Counted from the first letter of the stretch, positions 17,743 through 28,606 are shown. The stretch: DNA of 64,000 bases from CAKKQX01 sp963734595 (GCA_963734595.1 CAVTHV010000037.1:558001-622000), one strand, 5' to 3'. Program-made: numbers and translations. The notes: generated by a model from the sequence alone, not told the origin.

Positions 17743-18618
17743 TCATTTCAATGCTCGCCTTTCCTCTATCCATTTGCTTAGTTCATCCATTCGTCTATTA
17801 AATTGAACCAGTGCTCTAGCCTCTAAATCCTTTTCATTTTCTATCTGAGCTACCCAACGACGCAATATTTCGGCGTGGTAGGTGTCGGCCGCTAACACAT
17901 ATATTTCAAAGTCAAGATGACGGATTCTGATAGGCGCGCCTAGTGTCAACCCTAACTCCGGGCACCGTTGCTTAACCCGAGAATCACATATCCCGTGACG
18001 GTGCACAATCGCGTTTCTAATCTCACATAGTTCGTTGAGGACTTCTCGCAATGTCGCCGGTATATCGCCGCGTAACCCGACTGCTTCAAGAAGTTTTTCG
18101 TGTTGCGCAATACCGCGTCTATCCGAACGCGGAATAAGATCAGCTAATCGGTTATATAAAAACTCAGTTCTATCCACCACATTTAACTTGCCGGCTTTGG
18201 CAGCTTTGGCCGCAAGTTTGTCGAGCAGTGGGTGTGAAGGCAGCTTTTCATAATCGCTGAGTTTTTCGACTGTTTTATCCCGAACAAATGCTTCTACAAG
18301 AGACCACAGCCTTATGATTGCCGTTGCCCATAAGTAAGCAAATCCACTTTCTTCCTCAGACTTTATAAATTCGTAACTTTCTTTATCGAATTGGGCATTA
18401 AGCTGCTTAATTTCTGATTCAGTAAAACTTCGCGAATACGACGTCATCGACGCTTCGAGCAATGCAGAGGGGATTCCGGCTGCGAGTTCAGATATTACGT
18501 GGGAGGGGTCGAGAGATTTGTTGCTAGGTGTTCGACTAGCTAGGGACTTCAATGTCTCGCCTTGCAACGCTAACGTCACGAAGGTGTTTAGCTTACTAAA
18601 TTCGACTTGGAAATCCAC
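17743..18618 (-). CDS. HEPN-motif protein of unknown function (possible defence or toxin RNase)
   Basis: A 291-residue, mostly helical protein. Near residue 200 it has ELCEIRNAIVHRHG, matching the R-x4-H motif of HEPN ribonuclease domains (Arg-Asn...His). Further features are a helical N-terminal half with the segment FAYLWATAIIRLWSLVEAFV, and a charged C-terminus. Its base composition is clearly more AT-rich than the flanking genes, a sign of transfer. It sits between an integrase relic and tRNA-Phe. HEPN proteins in such places are often abortive-infection or toxin components; no partner antitoxin is visible. The motif is seen; the role is inferred. Confidence 0.72.
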   Translation of the reverse strand: MDFQVEFSKLNTFVTLALQGETLKSLASRTPSNKSLDPSHVISELAAGIPSALLEASMTSYSRSFTESEIKQLNAQFDKESYEFIKSEEESGFAYLWATAIIRLWSLVEAFVRDKTVEKLSDYEKLPSHPLLDKLAAKAAKAGKLNVVDRTEFLYNRLADLIPRSDRRGIAQHEKLLEAVGLRGDIPATLREVLNELCEIRNAIVHRHGICDSRVKQRCPELGLTLGAPIRIRHLDFEIYVLAADTYHAEILRRWVAQIENEKDLEARALVQFNRRMDELSKWIEERRALK

Positions 18619-18702
18619 GCCTAGCTTTGATGATTTGTAGAAAAGGGGCCTATTTTGTAGATCCGACTTACTACAATTAGAATGCTAAGTAATTGAAGGA
18701 AT

Positions 18703-18778
<76 letters not shown>

Positions 18779-18807
18779 ACTGTGCTGCGAACATACCACG
18801 ACTTACT

Positions 18808-18825
18808 ACCACCGACACGGATTTT
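18808..18825 (-). pseudogene. Remnant of a tRNA-Phe 3' half
   Basis: ACCACCGACACGGATTTT (plus strand) matches positions 18725-18744 of the intact tRNA-Phe except for a 2-base deletion. It covers the anticodon-stem 3' strand, variable loop and start of the T arm. It ends exactly at the anticodon loop, where repeats B and C begin. Confidence 0.75.
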
Positions 18826-18920
18826 GGCTCCGGCCGGGCCTCACGGCCCTTAACTTTAACGTCAGGGGTGACGTGAAAGTTAGCCTTCGCCGCAACAAGC
18901 CTGGCGGCGTGTTGTGGCTT
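18826..18920. repeat. Structured ~95-bp repeat, copy B
   Basis: Same hairpin order as copy A: GGGCC-TCAC-GGCCC; CTTAACTTTAACGTCA with TGACGTGAAAGTTAG; CAACA with TGTTG. The second stem differs from copy A by paired changes (ACGG/CCGT in A, ACGTCA/TGACGT in B). Confidence 0.7.
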
Positions 18921-19009
18921 CGGCCCGTGTCCTTTCGGCCCCTTAACATTAACGGCTCGTGCGCCGTGAATAGTTAGCCTACGCCGAAACGAGCCTAAAC
19001 GGCTCGTTG
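18921..19009. repeat. Structured ~95-bp repeat, copy C
   Basis: Tandem to copy B. It has CTTAACATTAACGGC with GCCGTGAATAGTTAG (one extra base in the right arm) and the perfect stem AACGAGCC-TAAAC-GGCTCGTT. It abuts the tRNA-Phe 5' half at 19010. Confidence 0.7.
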
Positions 19010-19044
19010 TCAGTCCTCTGCTCTACCAACTGAGCTACTTGGCC
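19010..19044 (-). pseudogene. Duplicated tRNA-Phe 5' half
   Basis: 35 bp identical to 18744-18778, the 5' half of tRNA-Phe from the first base to the anticodon loop. Together with 18808-18825 it forms a tRNA-Phe copy split at the anticodon loop by repeats B and C. The 35-bp direct repeat could also be the att core left by a tyrosine-recombinase element. Confidence 0.85.
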
Positions 19045-19171
19045 CCGGGTACTGCATCTGTCCGATGGGGAATCGGATTTGAACTTCGACCGCCCGCCAG
19101 AGCGGGCCGCCGCTAACGAAAGGGCGCTATTTAAACCTTAAAGCCGCTGCCCGTCAAGGCGCGGCGGATAT

Positions 19172-19477
19172 TTACATACCGCAATTCAGCTGCTGCGCCA
19201 GGCAAATGGAGCGCTTGGCGTAGATCAGCATCAGCCCGATCCAGACCAGCAGCAAAAACGCCACGAACGGGATGTGCTTGTCGATCACGATGCGCGGCGT
19301 GATATAGCGTGTCGCCTTCACCAAAAAATCGGTGCCCTTCCTGAACAACTGATAGATGAAATTCTGATCGCGGCGCGCGCCGGCGAGAACGAACATCGCC
19401 GCGCGGCCCACGAACAGGTAAAGCGCGACCTGGACCAGGGCAATCAGGATGGAGATCAGCGTGTATTCGATGGGCAT
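19172..19477 (-). CDS. Small conserved inner-membrane protein
   Basis: 101 residues starting MPIEYTLISILIALVQVALY. Two hydrophobic helices (about 6-32 and 70-92) flank a basic loop with NFIYQLFRKGTDFLVKATRY, TPRIVIDKHIPFV in front of the second helix. I recognise it only as a conserved small membrane protein type from betaproteobacteria. No strong ribosome-binding site is visible before the ATG. It lies downstream of the duplicated terminators behind groEL, so it is probably transcribed on its own. Confidence 0.65.
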   Translation of the reverse strand: MPIEYTLISILIALVQVALYLFVGRAAMFVLAGARRDQNFIYQLFRKGTDFLVKATRYITPRIVIDKHIPFVAFLLLVWIGLMLIYAKRSICLAQQLNCGM

Positions 19478-19546
19478 GTGTACAGGCCAGTTCCGGCTTG
19501 TTGTCTGCGCCATTGTAACCGAGCCGCGCATTGCCCTGAAAAAGAA

Positions 19547-19567
19547 AAACCCCGCCGCAGCGGGGTT
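19547..19567 (-). terminator. Rho-independent terminator, distal copy
   Basis: Read leftward: AACCCCGC-TGCG-GCGGGGTT followed by TTTCTTTTT. It is the second of two identical terminators behind groEL, placed there by the 120-bp duplication. Confidence 0.85.
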
Positions 19568-19666
19568 CTCCATATTTCCAAGGAAGGGGGTTCGGGGGAA
19601 ACCATGGGTTCCCCCTGTTCCATATCCTCCCAGTGGGAATGGAATTCGCGAAGCCATGCAAAAGAA

Positions 19667-19687
19667 AAACCCCGCCGCAGCGGGGTT
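19667..19687 (-). terminator. Rho-independent terminator of groESL, proximal copy
   Basis: Read leftward after groEL: AACCCCGC-TGCG-GCGGGGTT followed by TTTCTTTTGC. About 90 bp past the groEL stop codon. Confidence 0.85.
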
Positions 19688-19753
19688 CTCCATATTTCCA
19701 AGGAAGGGGGCGCGGGGGAAACCATGGGTTCCCCCTGTTCCATATCCTCCCAT

Positions 19754-19777
19754 TGGGAATGTAATTCGCGAAGCGAA

Positions 19778-19788
<11 letters not shown>
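19754..19788. repeat. 16-bp perfect inverted repeat across the groEL stop codon
   Basis: TGGGAATGTAATTCGC and GCGAATTACATTCCCA are exact reverse complements separated by GAA. The right arm contains the last Met codon and TAA of groEL. In RNA this is a very stable hairpin right at the stop codon; it may protect the 3' end or be a by-product of the neighbouring duplication. Confidence 0.85.
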
Positions 19789-21428
<1,640 letters not shown>

Positions 21429-21459
21429 ATGAGTTCTCCTGAATCAGTGCAATATAAGT

Positions 21460-21750
21460 TTAGGACTCGATCACGCCCATGATGTCTTCTTCGCGCATCA
21501 CGAGCAGTTCGTCGCCCTTGACCTTGACGGTCTGGCCGGAATATTTGCCGAACAGCACCCTGTCGCCGACTTTGACGTCGAGAGGACGGACCTTGCCGTC
21601 ATCCAGAACCTTGCCTTTGCCGATCGCCAGGACTTCGCCTTGATCGGGTTTTTCGGCAGCGGTGTCGGGAATCACGATTCCGGAAGCGGTTTTGAGTTCC
21701 TCTTCCAGCCGCTTCACGATAATGCGGTCGTGCAACGGACGAATTTTCAT
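21460..21750 (-). CDS. groS: Co-chaperonin GroES (Hsp10)
   Basis: A complete 96-residue GroES: MKIRPLHDRIIVKRLEEE, mobile-loop region TASGIVIPDTAAEKP, and the C-terminal ELLVMREEDIMGVIES. It forms the heptameric lid of the GroEL chamber. AAAGGAG lies upstream of the ATG. groEL follows 31 bp downstream. A CIRCE element and sigma-70-type promoter lie directly upstream. Confidence 0.98.
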   Translation of the reverse strand: MKIRPLHDRIIVKRLEEELKTASGIVIPDTAAEKPDQGEVLAIGKGKVLDDGKVRPLDVKVGDRVLFGKYSGQTVKVKGDELLVMREEDIMGVIES

Positions 21751-21796
21751 GGATGAATCTCCTTTGGGAATAATTGAACACTACGGAGCGCCACCG

Positions 21797-21823
21797 TTGG
21801 CACTCATCTCTAGCGAGTGCTAA
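21797..21823 (-). promoter_or_regulatory. CIRCE element (HrcA operator) of groESL
   Basis: TTGGCACTC-N9-GAGTGCTAA matches the CIRCE consensus TTAGCACTC-N9-GAGTGCTAA except for one base. It sits between the promoter and groES, so HrcA binding would repress the operon until heat shock. Confidence 0.96.
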
Positions 21824-21851
21824 TAATAGCGATGATGAGGAGTACTTACAA
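21823..21851 (-). promoter_or_regulatory. Sigma-70-type promoter of groESL
   Basis: Read leftward: TTGTAA (21851-21846), a 17-base spacer, TATTAT (21828-21823). The -10 box touches the CIRCE element, which is the usual arrangement for HrcA-repressed chaperonin operons. Confidence 0.75.
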
Positions 21852-21853
21852 GG

Positions 21854-21906
21854 GGTTAGCGCAGCCCGCCCCGCTCCGACTGTTATCGGAGCGAGCGCAC
21901 GCTAAC
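21854..21906. repeat. Long imperfect inverted repeat upstream of groESL
   Basis: Outer arms GGTTAGCG and CGCTAACG enclose an inner stem GCTCCG-ACTGTTAT-CGGAGC. It lies between the end of the 21955 gene and the groESL promoter. It has no T-run and may terminate the upstream gene weakly. Confidence 0.55.
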
Positions 21907-21954
21907 GTAAGAAATTACAATAAAAACAACGGGTTACTTATTTTGCGAAGCCGC

Positions 21955-22605
21955 TCAGCTGTCGAGCGTGCCGGCACGCCGAGGGTCCGCGGGCACGCCA
22001 AAGCGGTAAATGGTCTTGTGCTTGCCGCCGCAGGTCGGCGGAATGGGTTGGTGCGGGCAGGGCGGATTGCGGCGGCCGTCCGGGGTCAGAGTGGCATCCT
22101 CGGCATACTCCGCCCAGATGCCGCCTTTGACCGGCCGGAACATCCACATCAGATAACCGCGCCCCGCCGCAAGCTCCACCAGATCGTTGGCATCCGGCGC
22201 GTCCGCGACCACCACTTGCTGGCCGTTGATGCCATACGGAAACGAGCCGAACGCCTGCAGGCACTCGAGCGCTTCGCTCGACGCGGCGCCGGGACGCAGG
22301 CAGCCCGGCCGTTCGGCGCGGGCGACATCCCACGCGCCCAGTTCCCACGCCGCCTCCATCGCCGCGCGGTCGACCGCGACCAGATCGCCCCAGCGCTCGT
22401 TCAGCTGCAGCGCCGAACTCGGGATCGGCGTATAGGACACGACATCGGCTTCCTCGATATCGACCAGCTTCTCCTTGATGAAGCCGTGCCAGTGCAACGT
22501 CAGGATCACCGGCGTGTCGGGACAGGGCACGGCCGCGAGCGTAATCCCCACCAGCGGCAGGCCGGTCGCTCCGATCTGGTCTTCGATGCGGTCAAGTATG
22601 TGCAT
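21955..22605 (-). CDS. Conserved hypothetical protein (216 aa)
   Basis: Begins MHILDRIEDQIGATGLPLVG; GAGGAG lies 11 bases before the ATG at 22605, which is preferred to the GTG at 22617 because the latter overlaps the ribosome-binding site. Features seen: HWHGFIKEKLVDIEEADVV, a middle part with Trp/Ala-rich helices, and a Cys-containing tail with PCPHQPIPPTCGGKHKTIYR. No catalytic motif or membrane segment is evident. I do not recognise the family. It ends about 130 bp before the groESL promoter. Confidence 0.75.
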   Translation of the reverse strand: MHILDRIEDQIGATGLPLVGITLAAVPCPDTPVILTLHWHGFIKEKLVDIEEADVVSYTPIPSSALQLNERWGDLVAVDRAAMEAAWELGAWDVARAERPGCLRPGAASSEALECLQAFGSFPYGINGQQVVVADAPDANDLVELAAGRGYLMWMFRPVKGGIWAEYAEDATLTPDGRRNPPCPHQPIPPTCGGKHKTIYRFGVPADPRRAGTLDS

Positions 22606-22843
22606 GGACAGGTTCACTCCTCGGCGATGTTAAACTCAGGCATGAAAATCCAGCGCAAACGCGGCGCCCCACGTAACAAAGCAACGTGACGAACGAACAG
22701 GTGGTTGACCGGAGAGAATCCGCCCCAGGGCGGGGAACCGCGGCGACGGTCTTTTCGCAAACAGGATCCGGCGAATGAAGGAAAACGACTCCTTTTTTCT
22801 GCACAAACTGCCCTGCCCTGACTGACGGCAGGCCGCGCGAAAA

Positions 22844-24205
22844 ATGCAGCACGCACATTTTTTAATGCTTTCGATCCAGAAAATGCAAACCAGCACTCGC
22901 AATGAGCTGCTGCTAAAACGCAGCCTGTCCGCGGTCTGGCACCCCTGCACCCAGATGAAGCAGCACGAGACGCTGCCGCTCATCCCGGTCGCGCGCGGCA
23001 AAGGTTGCTGGCTCTACGATTTCGACGGCCACCGCTATCTCGACGCCGTCAGCTCATGGTGGGTCAACCTGTTCGGCCACGGCAACCCGCGCATCAACGC
23101 CGCCCTCACCGACCAGCTCGCGCAACTCGAGCACGTGATCCTCGCCGGCTTCACCCATGAGCCGGTGGTCGCGTTGTCGGAACGCCTGTCGCAACTGACC
23201 GGCGGCCGGCTCGGCCATTGCTTCTACGCCAGCGACGGCGCAGCGGCGACCGAGATCGCGCTGAAAATGAGCTTCCATTACTGGCGCAATTCGGGGCGGC
23301 CGGAAAAAACGCAGTTCGTGAGCCTCGCCGGCAGCTATCACGGCGAGACGTTAGGCGCGCTTTCGGTCACCGACGTCGCGCTGTTCAGGGACACCTATGC
23401 GCCGCTGCTGCGCATGAGCGCGCGGGTGCCGAGCCCGGACTGGCGGCTGGCGGAGCAGGGTGAGAGCGCGCGCGAATTCGCGATCCGGTGCGCGGATGCG
23501 CTCGAGCAACATCTGCAGCAGCACCACGCAACAACCGCGGCGCTGATCGTCGAGCCGCTGGTGCAGGGCGCGGTCGGCATGGCGATGCACGACGCCGAAT
23601 ACCTGCGCCGCGCGCGCGCCCTCTGCGACCGCTACGCGGTGCATCTGATCGCCGACGAAATCATGACGGGTTTCGGCCGCACCGGCACGATGTTCGCCCA
23701 CGAGCAGGCCGGCATCACGCCCGACTTTCTGTGCCTGTCGAAAGGCATCACCGGCGGCTACCTGCCGCTGTCGGTGGTGCTCACCACCGATACGGTCTAC
23801 CAGGCGTTCTACGACGATGACACGGCGCGCGGCTTTTTGCACTCGCATTCCTATACCGGCAATGCGCTCGCCTGCCGCGCCGCGCTCGCCACGCTCGACA
23901 TTTTCGCGCAGGACGGGGTGATCGAAGCCAACCGGGCCCGGTCCGCGCACATCAACGAGGCCGCATCTGCGCTGGCCAGCCATCCGCGCGTCAAGAACTT
24001 CCGCAATACCGGCATGATCTGGGCATTCGAAGTCGCGGCGGAGGACGCCGGTTTCCCGCGCAAGTTCTACCAGCAGGCGCTCGCCCGCGAATTGCTGCTG
24101 CGGCCGATCGGCAACACCATCTATTTCATGCCGCCTTACGTCATCGACCGCGACGAGGCGGAACTGCTGGTGAACCGCACCCTCGAGATCATCGATGCGA
24201 CCTGA
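22844..24205 (+). CDS. bioA: Adenosylmethionine-8-amino-7-oxononanoate aminotransferase BioA
   Basis: A 453-residue class-III PLP aminotransferase making 7,8-diaminopelargonate for biotin, using S-adenosylmethionine as amino donor. Family signatures: SAVWHPCTQMK near the N-terminus, YLDAVSSWWVNLFGHGNPRI, LIADEIMTGFGRTGTMFA, and the PLP lysine in LCLSKGITGGYLPLS. The start is uncertain: ATG at 22844 has GGCAGG 11 bases upstream, while internal ATGs at 22865 and 22883 lack one and would give the more usual length. No other bio gene is adjacent. Confidence 0.95.
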   Translation: MQHAHFLMLSIQKMQTSTRNELLLKRSLSAVWHPCTQMKQHETLPLIPVARGKGCWLYDFDGHRYLDAVSSWWVNLFGHGNPRINAALTDQLAQLEHVILAGFTHEPVVALSERLSQLTGGRLGHCFYASDGAAATEIALKMSFHYWRNSGRPEKTQFVSLAGSYHGETLGALSVTDVALFRDTYAPLLRMSARVPSPDWRLAEQGESAREFAIRCADALEQHLQQHHATTAALIVEPLVQGAVGMAMHDAEYLRRARALCDRYAVHLIADEIMTGFGRTGTMFAHEQAGITPDFLCLSKGITGGYLPLSVVLTTDTVYQAFYDDDTARGFLHSHSYTGNALACRAALATLDIFAQDGVIEANRARSAHINEAASALASHPRVKNFRNTGMIWAFEVAAEDAGFPRKFYQQALARELLLRPIGNTIYFMPPYVIDRDEAELLVNRTLEIIDAT

Positions 24206-24217
24206 CCGCCGGCCGAC

Positions 24218-25623
24218 ATGAAAATTACCTTTCTGGGAGGCGCGGGCGAGGTCACCGGTTCATGTCACCTGGTCGAAACCGCGCATACGCGCTTCCTCGT
24301 CGATTGCGGCATGTTCCAGGGCGGCCGCGAAGCCGGGCCGAAAAACCGCGCGCGCTTCGCGTTCGATCCGCGCGCAGTCGATTTCGTGCTGCTCACCCAC
24401 GCCCATATCGACCATTCCGGACTGCTGCCGCGCCTCGTCGCCGAAGGCTTCCACGGCCCGATCTACGCCACGGCCGCGACCTGCGACCTGCTGCAGGTCA
24501 TGCTGCCCGACAGCGCGCACATCCAGGAAAAAGAAGCCGAATGGCAGCGGGGGTCCGGCTCGCGGCGGCGCGGTCCCGGCAAGGGGACCGCGCCGCTGTA
24601 CACGATGGCGCAGGCGGAACAGCGCGCTCAAGCAGCTCAAGCCGATCGACTACGACACCGAGATCAAACCGCACTCCAGCGTCCGCAGCATTTACCGCGA
24701 TGCCGGGCACATCCTGGGCTCGGCGATCATCGAGGCGTGGGTCGACGGCTGACGGCCGCAACCGCAAGATCGTTTTCTCCGGCGATCTCGGCCAACCGCT
24801 GCGGCCGATCGTGCGCGATCCCGCCGTGATCGCCGACGCGGACGTGCTGCTGGTGGAGTCGACCTACGGCAACCGCCTGCACAAGACGATGGCCGAGACC
24901 CTGGACGAACTCGAGCATGCGATCGTCGACACCCTCAAGCGCAAAGGCGGCAACGTCATCGTCCCGGCGTTCGCCGTCGGCCGCACCCAGGAACTGCTCT
25001 ACCTGCTGATCGACCTTTACCGCAAGCAGCGCCTGCCCGCGATGGACATCTACGTCGACTCGCCGATGGCGATGCGGGCCACCGAAATCACGCTGCGCCA
25101 CGGCTCGCTGCTCGACACCGAGTCCGCGAACCTCATTCAATGGATGCGCAAGAAGCACGACGGCCTGAACATCAATTTCGTGCAGGACGTCGAGGAATCG
25201 ATCGCGCTGCATCGCATAAAAAGCGGGGCGGTGATCATCTCTGCGAGCGGCATGTGCGACGCCGGACGCATCAAGTATCACTTGCAGCATAATCTCGGCC
25301 GTCCGGAATGCACGATCCTGATCACCGGTTTTCAGGCCGCGGGCACGCTGGGGCGCCGCATCGTCGACGGCGCGAAAGAAGTCCGCATTTTCGACACCAA
25401 GGTGCCGGTGCGCGCCGACGTCTATACCCTCGGCGGGCTGTCGGCGCATGCCGACCAGGCGGCGCTGCTCGGCTGGCTCGGGCATTTCAAACAGGCGCCG
25501 CAGCGCACGTTCATCGTCCACGGCGAGCAGCTGACCGCCGAGCTGTTCGCGGACATGTTGCGCCAGCGCCTCGGCTGGCACAATGTCAGCGTGCCGCAGC
25601 GGCACGCCAGCATTCCCATCTAA
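24218..25623 (+). CDS. MBL-fold/beta-CASP RNA-processing hydrolase, two frameshifts
   Basis: About 467 residues. The metallo-beta-lactamase motif THAHIDHSG (metal ligands) follows FLGGAGEVTGSCHLVET; the beta-CASP part has FSGDLGQPLRPI, VESTYGNRLHK, FAVGRTQELLYLL and ISASGMCDAGRI; the C-terminal RMMBL-type end has GGLSAHADQAALLGWL and FIVHGE. Extra bases occur near 24617 (AEQ-ALKQLK) and 24751 (EAWVDG-DGRNRK). This family cleaves RNA ends in archaea and some bacteria (CPSF/Ysh1-like). It starts 13 bp after bioA. Confidence 0.88.
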
Positions 25624-25643
25624 CACCACTGGCTAAACGCAAA

Positions 25644-27077
25644 ATGCTCATGCGCAATTTTCTCTCCCTGGTTTTCGTGCTGTTTGCCGCGCTCGGTTCC
25701 GGTGCCGCGCAATCCGCGTCGACGCGCCTGCCCGAGCCCGTGGCCCGCGCGCTCGCGCAGGCCGGAATCCCGGAAAGCGGCGCGGGCGTTTACGTGCGCG
25801 AAATCGGCGCCGAACGGCCGGTGATCTCGCACGGCGCCGAGCGGCCGTTCAACCCGGCTTCAACCATGAAGCTCGTCACGACTTACGCGGCACTCGATAC
25901 GCTGGGGCCCGCCTATGTCTGGAACACCGAGGTCTACTCGACGGGAACGTTGCGGGACGGCGTGCTCAACGGCGATCTCGTCCTCAAAGGTTATGGCGAC
26001 CCCAAGCTCACGCTGGAAGATTTCTGGTTGCTGTTGAGGAATCTGCGGGACCGCGGCGTGCGCGAGATCCGCGGCGATCTTCTGCTCGATCACAGTTATT
26101 TTGATGCCACGGGCTACGATCCCGCGCGCTTCGACGACCAGCCGACGCGCCCCTACAACACGGGCCCCGACGCGCTGCTGGTGAATTTCAAGGCCGTGAC
26201 GCTGCTGTTCGTGCCGGACCGCGATGCGCGCGCGGTCAAAATCCTGACTGAACCCGCCCTGCCGCAAGTGCAGGTCGTCAATAACCTGACGCTGACCAAC
26301 GGCGCCTGCGGTGACTGGGTCGCAAAGCTCAAGCTCGATGCGCAGGGCAATGGCGACGCCGCGCGGCTGGCGTTCAACGGCAGCTACTCCGGGGACTGCG
26401 GCGAAAAGACGCGCAGTTTCAGCGTGCTCGGTCACCGGCAATACCTGGCAGGACTGTTCGTCCAGTTGTGGAAGGAACTCGGCGGCACGTTTACCGGCAG
26501 CGTGCGTTACGGCGAAGTGCCGGCCGACGCGCGGCTGCTGACGAGCGCAAAATCGCAGTCGCTGTCGGAGATCGTGCGCAGCATCAACAAGTTCAGCAAC
26601 AACGTGATGGCGCGCCAGTTGTTCCTGACGCTGGGTGCGGTCGGGGCGGAACCGCCGGCGACCTTCGACAAGGCCAACCAGAGCATCAGGCAGTGGCTGT
26701 CAGGCAAGGGCCTGTCGTTTCCGGAGTTGGTGATAGAGAACGGTTCGGGCCTGTCGCGCATCGAGCGCATCAGCCCGGAAAGCCTCGGCCAGCTGCTGAT
26801 TTCGGCATTCAAAAGCCCGGTGATGCCCGAGTTGCTGGCGTCCCTGCCGCTCACCGCCGTGGACGGCACGATGAAAAAACGCCTCAACGGGACGGACGTT
26901 TCGGGCCATGCGCACATCAAGACCGGGAGCCTGGAAGGCGTGCGCGCCATTGCCGGTTATGTGCTCGACAACCGGGGGCGGCGCGTGGTGGTGGTGTTCA
27001 TCGTCAACCATCCCCGTGCCGCCAATGCCCGGCCCGCGCAGGATGCGCTGCTCGAATGGGTCTTCAACCGCCGCTGA
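25644..27077 (+). CDS. dacB: D-alanyl-D-alanine carboxypeptidase/endopeptidase PBP4 (DacB)
   Basis: A 477-residue exported penicillin-binding protein 4. It has a signal peptide (MLMRNFLSLVFVLFAALGSG), the active-site Ser-x-x-Lys in NPASTMKLVTTYAAL, the Ser-x-Asn box in INKFSNNVMARQLF, and KTG in HIKTGSLEGVRAIAGY, with the large class-C insert between the first two. It trims peptidoglycan cross-links or pentapeptides in the periplasm. ATG 25644 and ATG 25650 are equally possible. It lies 20 bp downstream of the MBL gene. Confidence 0.96.
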   Translation: MLMRNFLSLVFVLFAALGSGAAQSASTRLPEPVARALAQAGIPESGAGVYVREIGAERPVISHGAERPFNPASTMKLVTTYAALDTLGPAYVWNTEVYSTGTLRDGVLNGDLVLKGYGDPKLTLEDFWLLLRNLRDRGVREIRGDLLLDHSYFDATGYDPARFDDQPTRPYNTGPDALLVNFKAVTLLFVPDRDARAVKILTEPALPQVQVVNNLTLTNGACGDWVAKLKLDAQGNGDAARLAFNGSYSGDCGEKTRSFSVLGHRQYLAGLFVQLWKELGGTFTGSVRYGEVPADARLLTSAKSQSLSEIVRSINKFSNNVMARQLFLTLGAVGAEPPATFDKANQSIRQWLSGKGLSFPELVIENGSGLSRIERISPESLGQLLISAFKSPVMPELLASLPLTAVDGTMKKRLNGTDVSGHAHIKTGSLEGVRAIAGYVLDNRGRRVVVVFIVNHPRAANARPAQDALLEWVFNRR

Positions 27078-27142
27078 AAAACGAAAGCATCGGGCGCAAG
27101 GCGCCCCGGTTCGCACGGAAGCTTTTCCACCCTCTCACTGCT

Positions 27143-28606
27143 TTAAAGCCCCAGCGTGCTCCACAGCGCGTCGACGCGGCGTTTCACTTCCTCGCTCATC
27201 GCAATCGGCGTGCCCCACGAGCGCGCGGTTTCGGCGGGCCACTTGTTGGTCGCATCGATGCCCATTTTCGAGCCCAGCCCGGCGACCGGGCTCGCGAAAT
27301 CGAGGTAATCGATCGGCGTGTTTTCCGCGATCAGCGTGTCGCGCGCGGGATCGACGCGCGTGGTGAGCGCCCAGATCACTTCCTTCCAGTCGCGGACGTT
27401 GACGTCGTCGTCGGTGACGATGATGAACTTGGTGTACATGAACTGCCGCAGGAAACTCCACACGCCGAACATCACGCGCCGCGCGTGTCCCGGGTATTGT
27501 TTTTTCATGCTGACCACGGCCAGGCGGTACGAGCAGCCCTCGGGCGGCAGATAGAAATCGGTGATTTCGGGAAACTGCTGCAGCAGCAGCGGCACGAACA
27601 CTTCGTTCAGCGCCATGCCGAGCACCGCCGGCTCGTCGGGCGGCTTGCCGGTGTAGGTGCTGTGATAGATCGGATCGCGCCGCATGGTCATGCGCTCGAT
27701 GGTGAATACCGGAAACCATTCCCGCTCGTTGTAATAACCGGTGTGATCGCCGAACGGACCCTCCAAAGCGGTTTCGCCGGGGTGGATGAAACCCTCGAGC
27801 ACGATCTCGGCGCCTGCCGGCACCTGCAAATCGTGGGAGCGGCACTTCACGATTTCGGTCCGCGCGCCGCGCAGGAGTCCCGCGAACTGGTATTCGCTCA
27901 GGCTGTCCGGCACCGGCGTCACCGCGCCGAGCATGGTCGCCGGGTCGGCGCCGAGCGCGACCGCGACCGGAAACGGTTCGCGCGGATGCGCGAGGCTGTG
28001 GTCGCGGAAATCGAGCGCGCCGCCGCGATGCGCGAGCCAGCGCATGATGACCTTGTTCGGCGCGATCACCTGCTGGCGATAGATGCCGAGGTTCTGGCGC
28101 GGCTTGTGCGGCCCGCGCGTCACGGTCAGCCCCCATGTGATCAGCGGCGCCGCGTCGCCGGGCCAGCAGGTCTGGATCGGCAGCCGAGCGAGGTCGACCT
28201 CGGCGCCCTCCCATACGATTTCCTGGCACGGCGCCTGGTCCACCACGCGGGGACTCATGGTAATCAGCTGTTTTAGCAGGGGAATTTTGTCCCACGCGTC
28301 TTTCAGGCTGCGCGGCGGCTCGGGCGCCTTGAGGCTGGCGAGCAGCTTGCCAATCTCGCGCAGCGCGCCGGCCGACTCCTCGCCCATGCCCAGCGCAACG
28401 CGCTTCACGGTGCCGAACAGGTTGCCGAGCACCGGCATCGCGTGACCCTTCGGTTTTTCGAACAGCAGCGCCGGCCCTTCGGCTTTCAGCACGCGGTCGC
28501 AGATTTCCGTGATCTCGAGCCGGGGATCGACCTCGACTGCGATGCGCTTCAGTTCGCCGCGCGCTTCGAGCTGGGCCAGGAAATCACGCAGATCCTTATA
28601 TTTCAT
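27143..28606 (-). CDS. ubiD: 4-hydroxy-3-polyprenylbenzoate decarboxylase UbiD
   Basis: A 487-residue UbiD, the prenylated-FMN-dependent decarboxylase of ubiquinone synthesis. Typical stretches are MKYKDLRDFLAQLEARGELK, NLGIYRQQVIAPNKVIMRWL, GPFGDHTGYYNEREWFPVFT and the C-terminal TRVDPARDTLIAENTPIDYL. It is complete. It is encoded directly after ubiA on the same strand, forming ubiC-ubiA-ubiD, consecutive early steps of ubiquinone synthesis. UbiX, which supplies the cofactor, is not in the window. Confidence 0.97.
   Translation of the reverse strand: MKYKDLRDFLAQLEARGELKRIAVEVDPRLEITEICDRVLKAEGPALLFEKPKGHAMPVLGNLFGTVKRVALGMGEESAGALREIGKLLASLKAPEPPRSLKDAWDKIPLLKQLITMSPRVVDQAPCQEIVWEGAEVDLARLPIQTCWPGDAAPLITWGLTVTRGPHKPRQNLGIYRQQVIAPNKVIMRWLAHRGGALDFRDHSLAHPREPFPVAVALGADPATMLGAVTPVPDSLSEYQFAGLLRGARTEIVKCRSHDLQVPAGAEIVLEGFIHPGETALEGPFGDHTGYYNEREWFPVFTIERMTMRRDPIYHSTYTGKPPDEPAVLGMALNEVFVPLLLQQFPEITDFYLPPEGCSYRLAVVSMKKQYPGHARRVMFGVWSFLRQFMYTKFIIVTDDDVNVRDWKEVIWALTTRVDPARDTLIAENTPIDYLDFASPVAGLGSKMGIDATNKWPAETARSWGTPIAMSEEVKRRVDALWSTLGL

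Noticed and set aside
18826..19009. Group I intron in tRNA-Phe
   Set aside because: Although the insertion is in the anticodon loop, the insert consists of two copies of a repeat also found at 15781, shows no recognisable intron core, and the 3' exon is truncated after about 18 bp.
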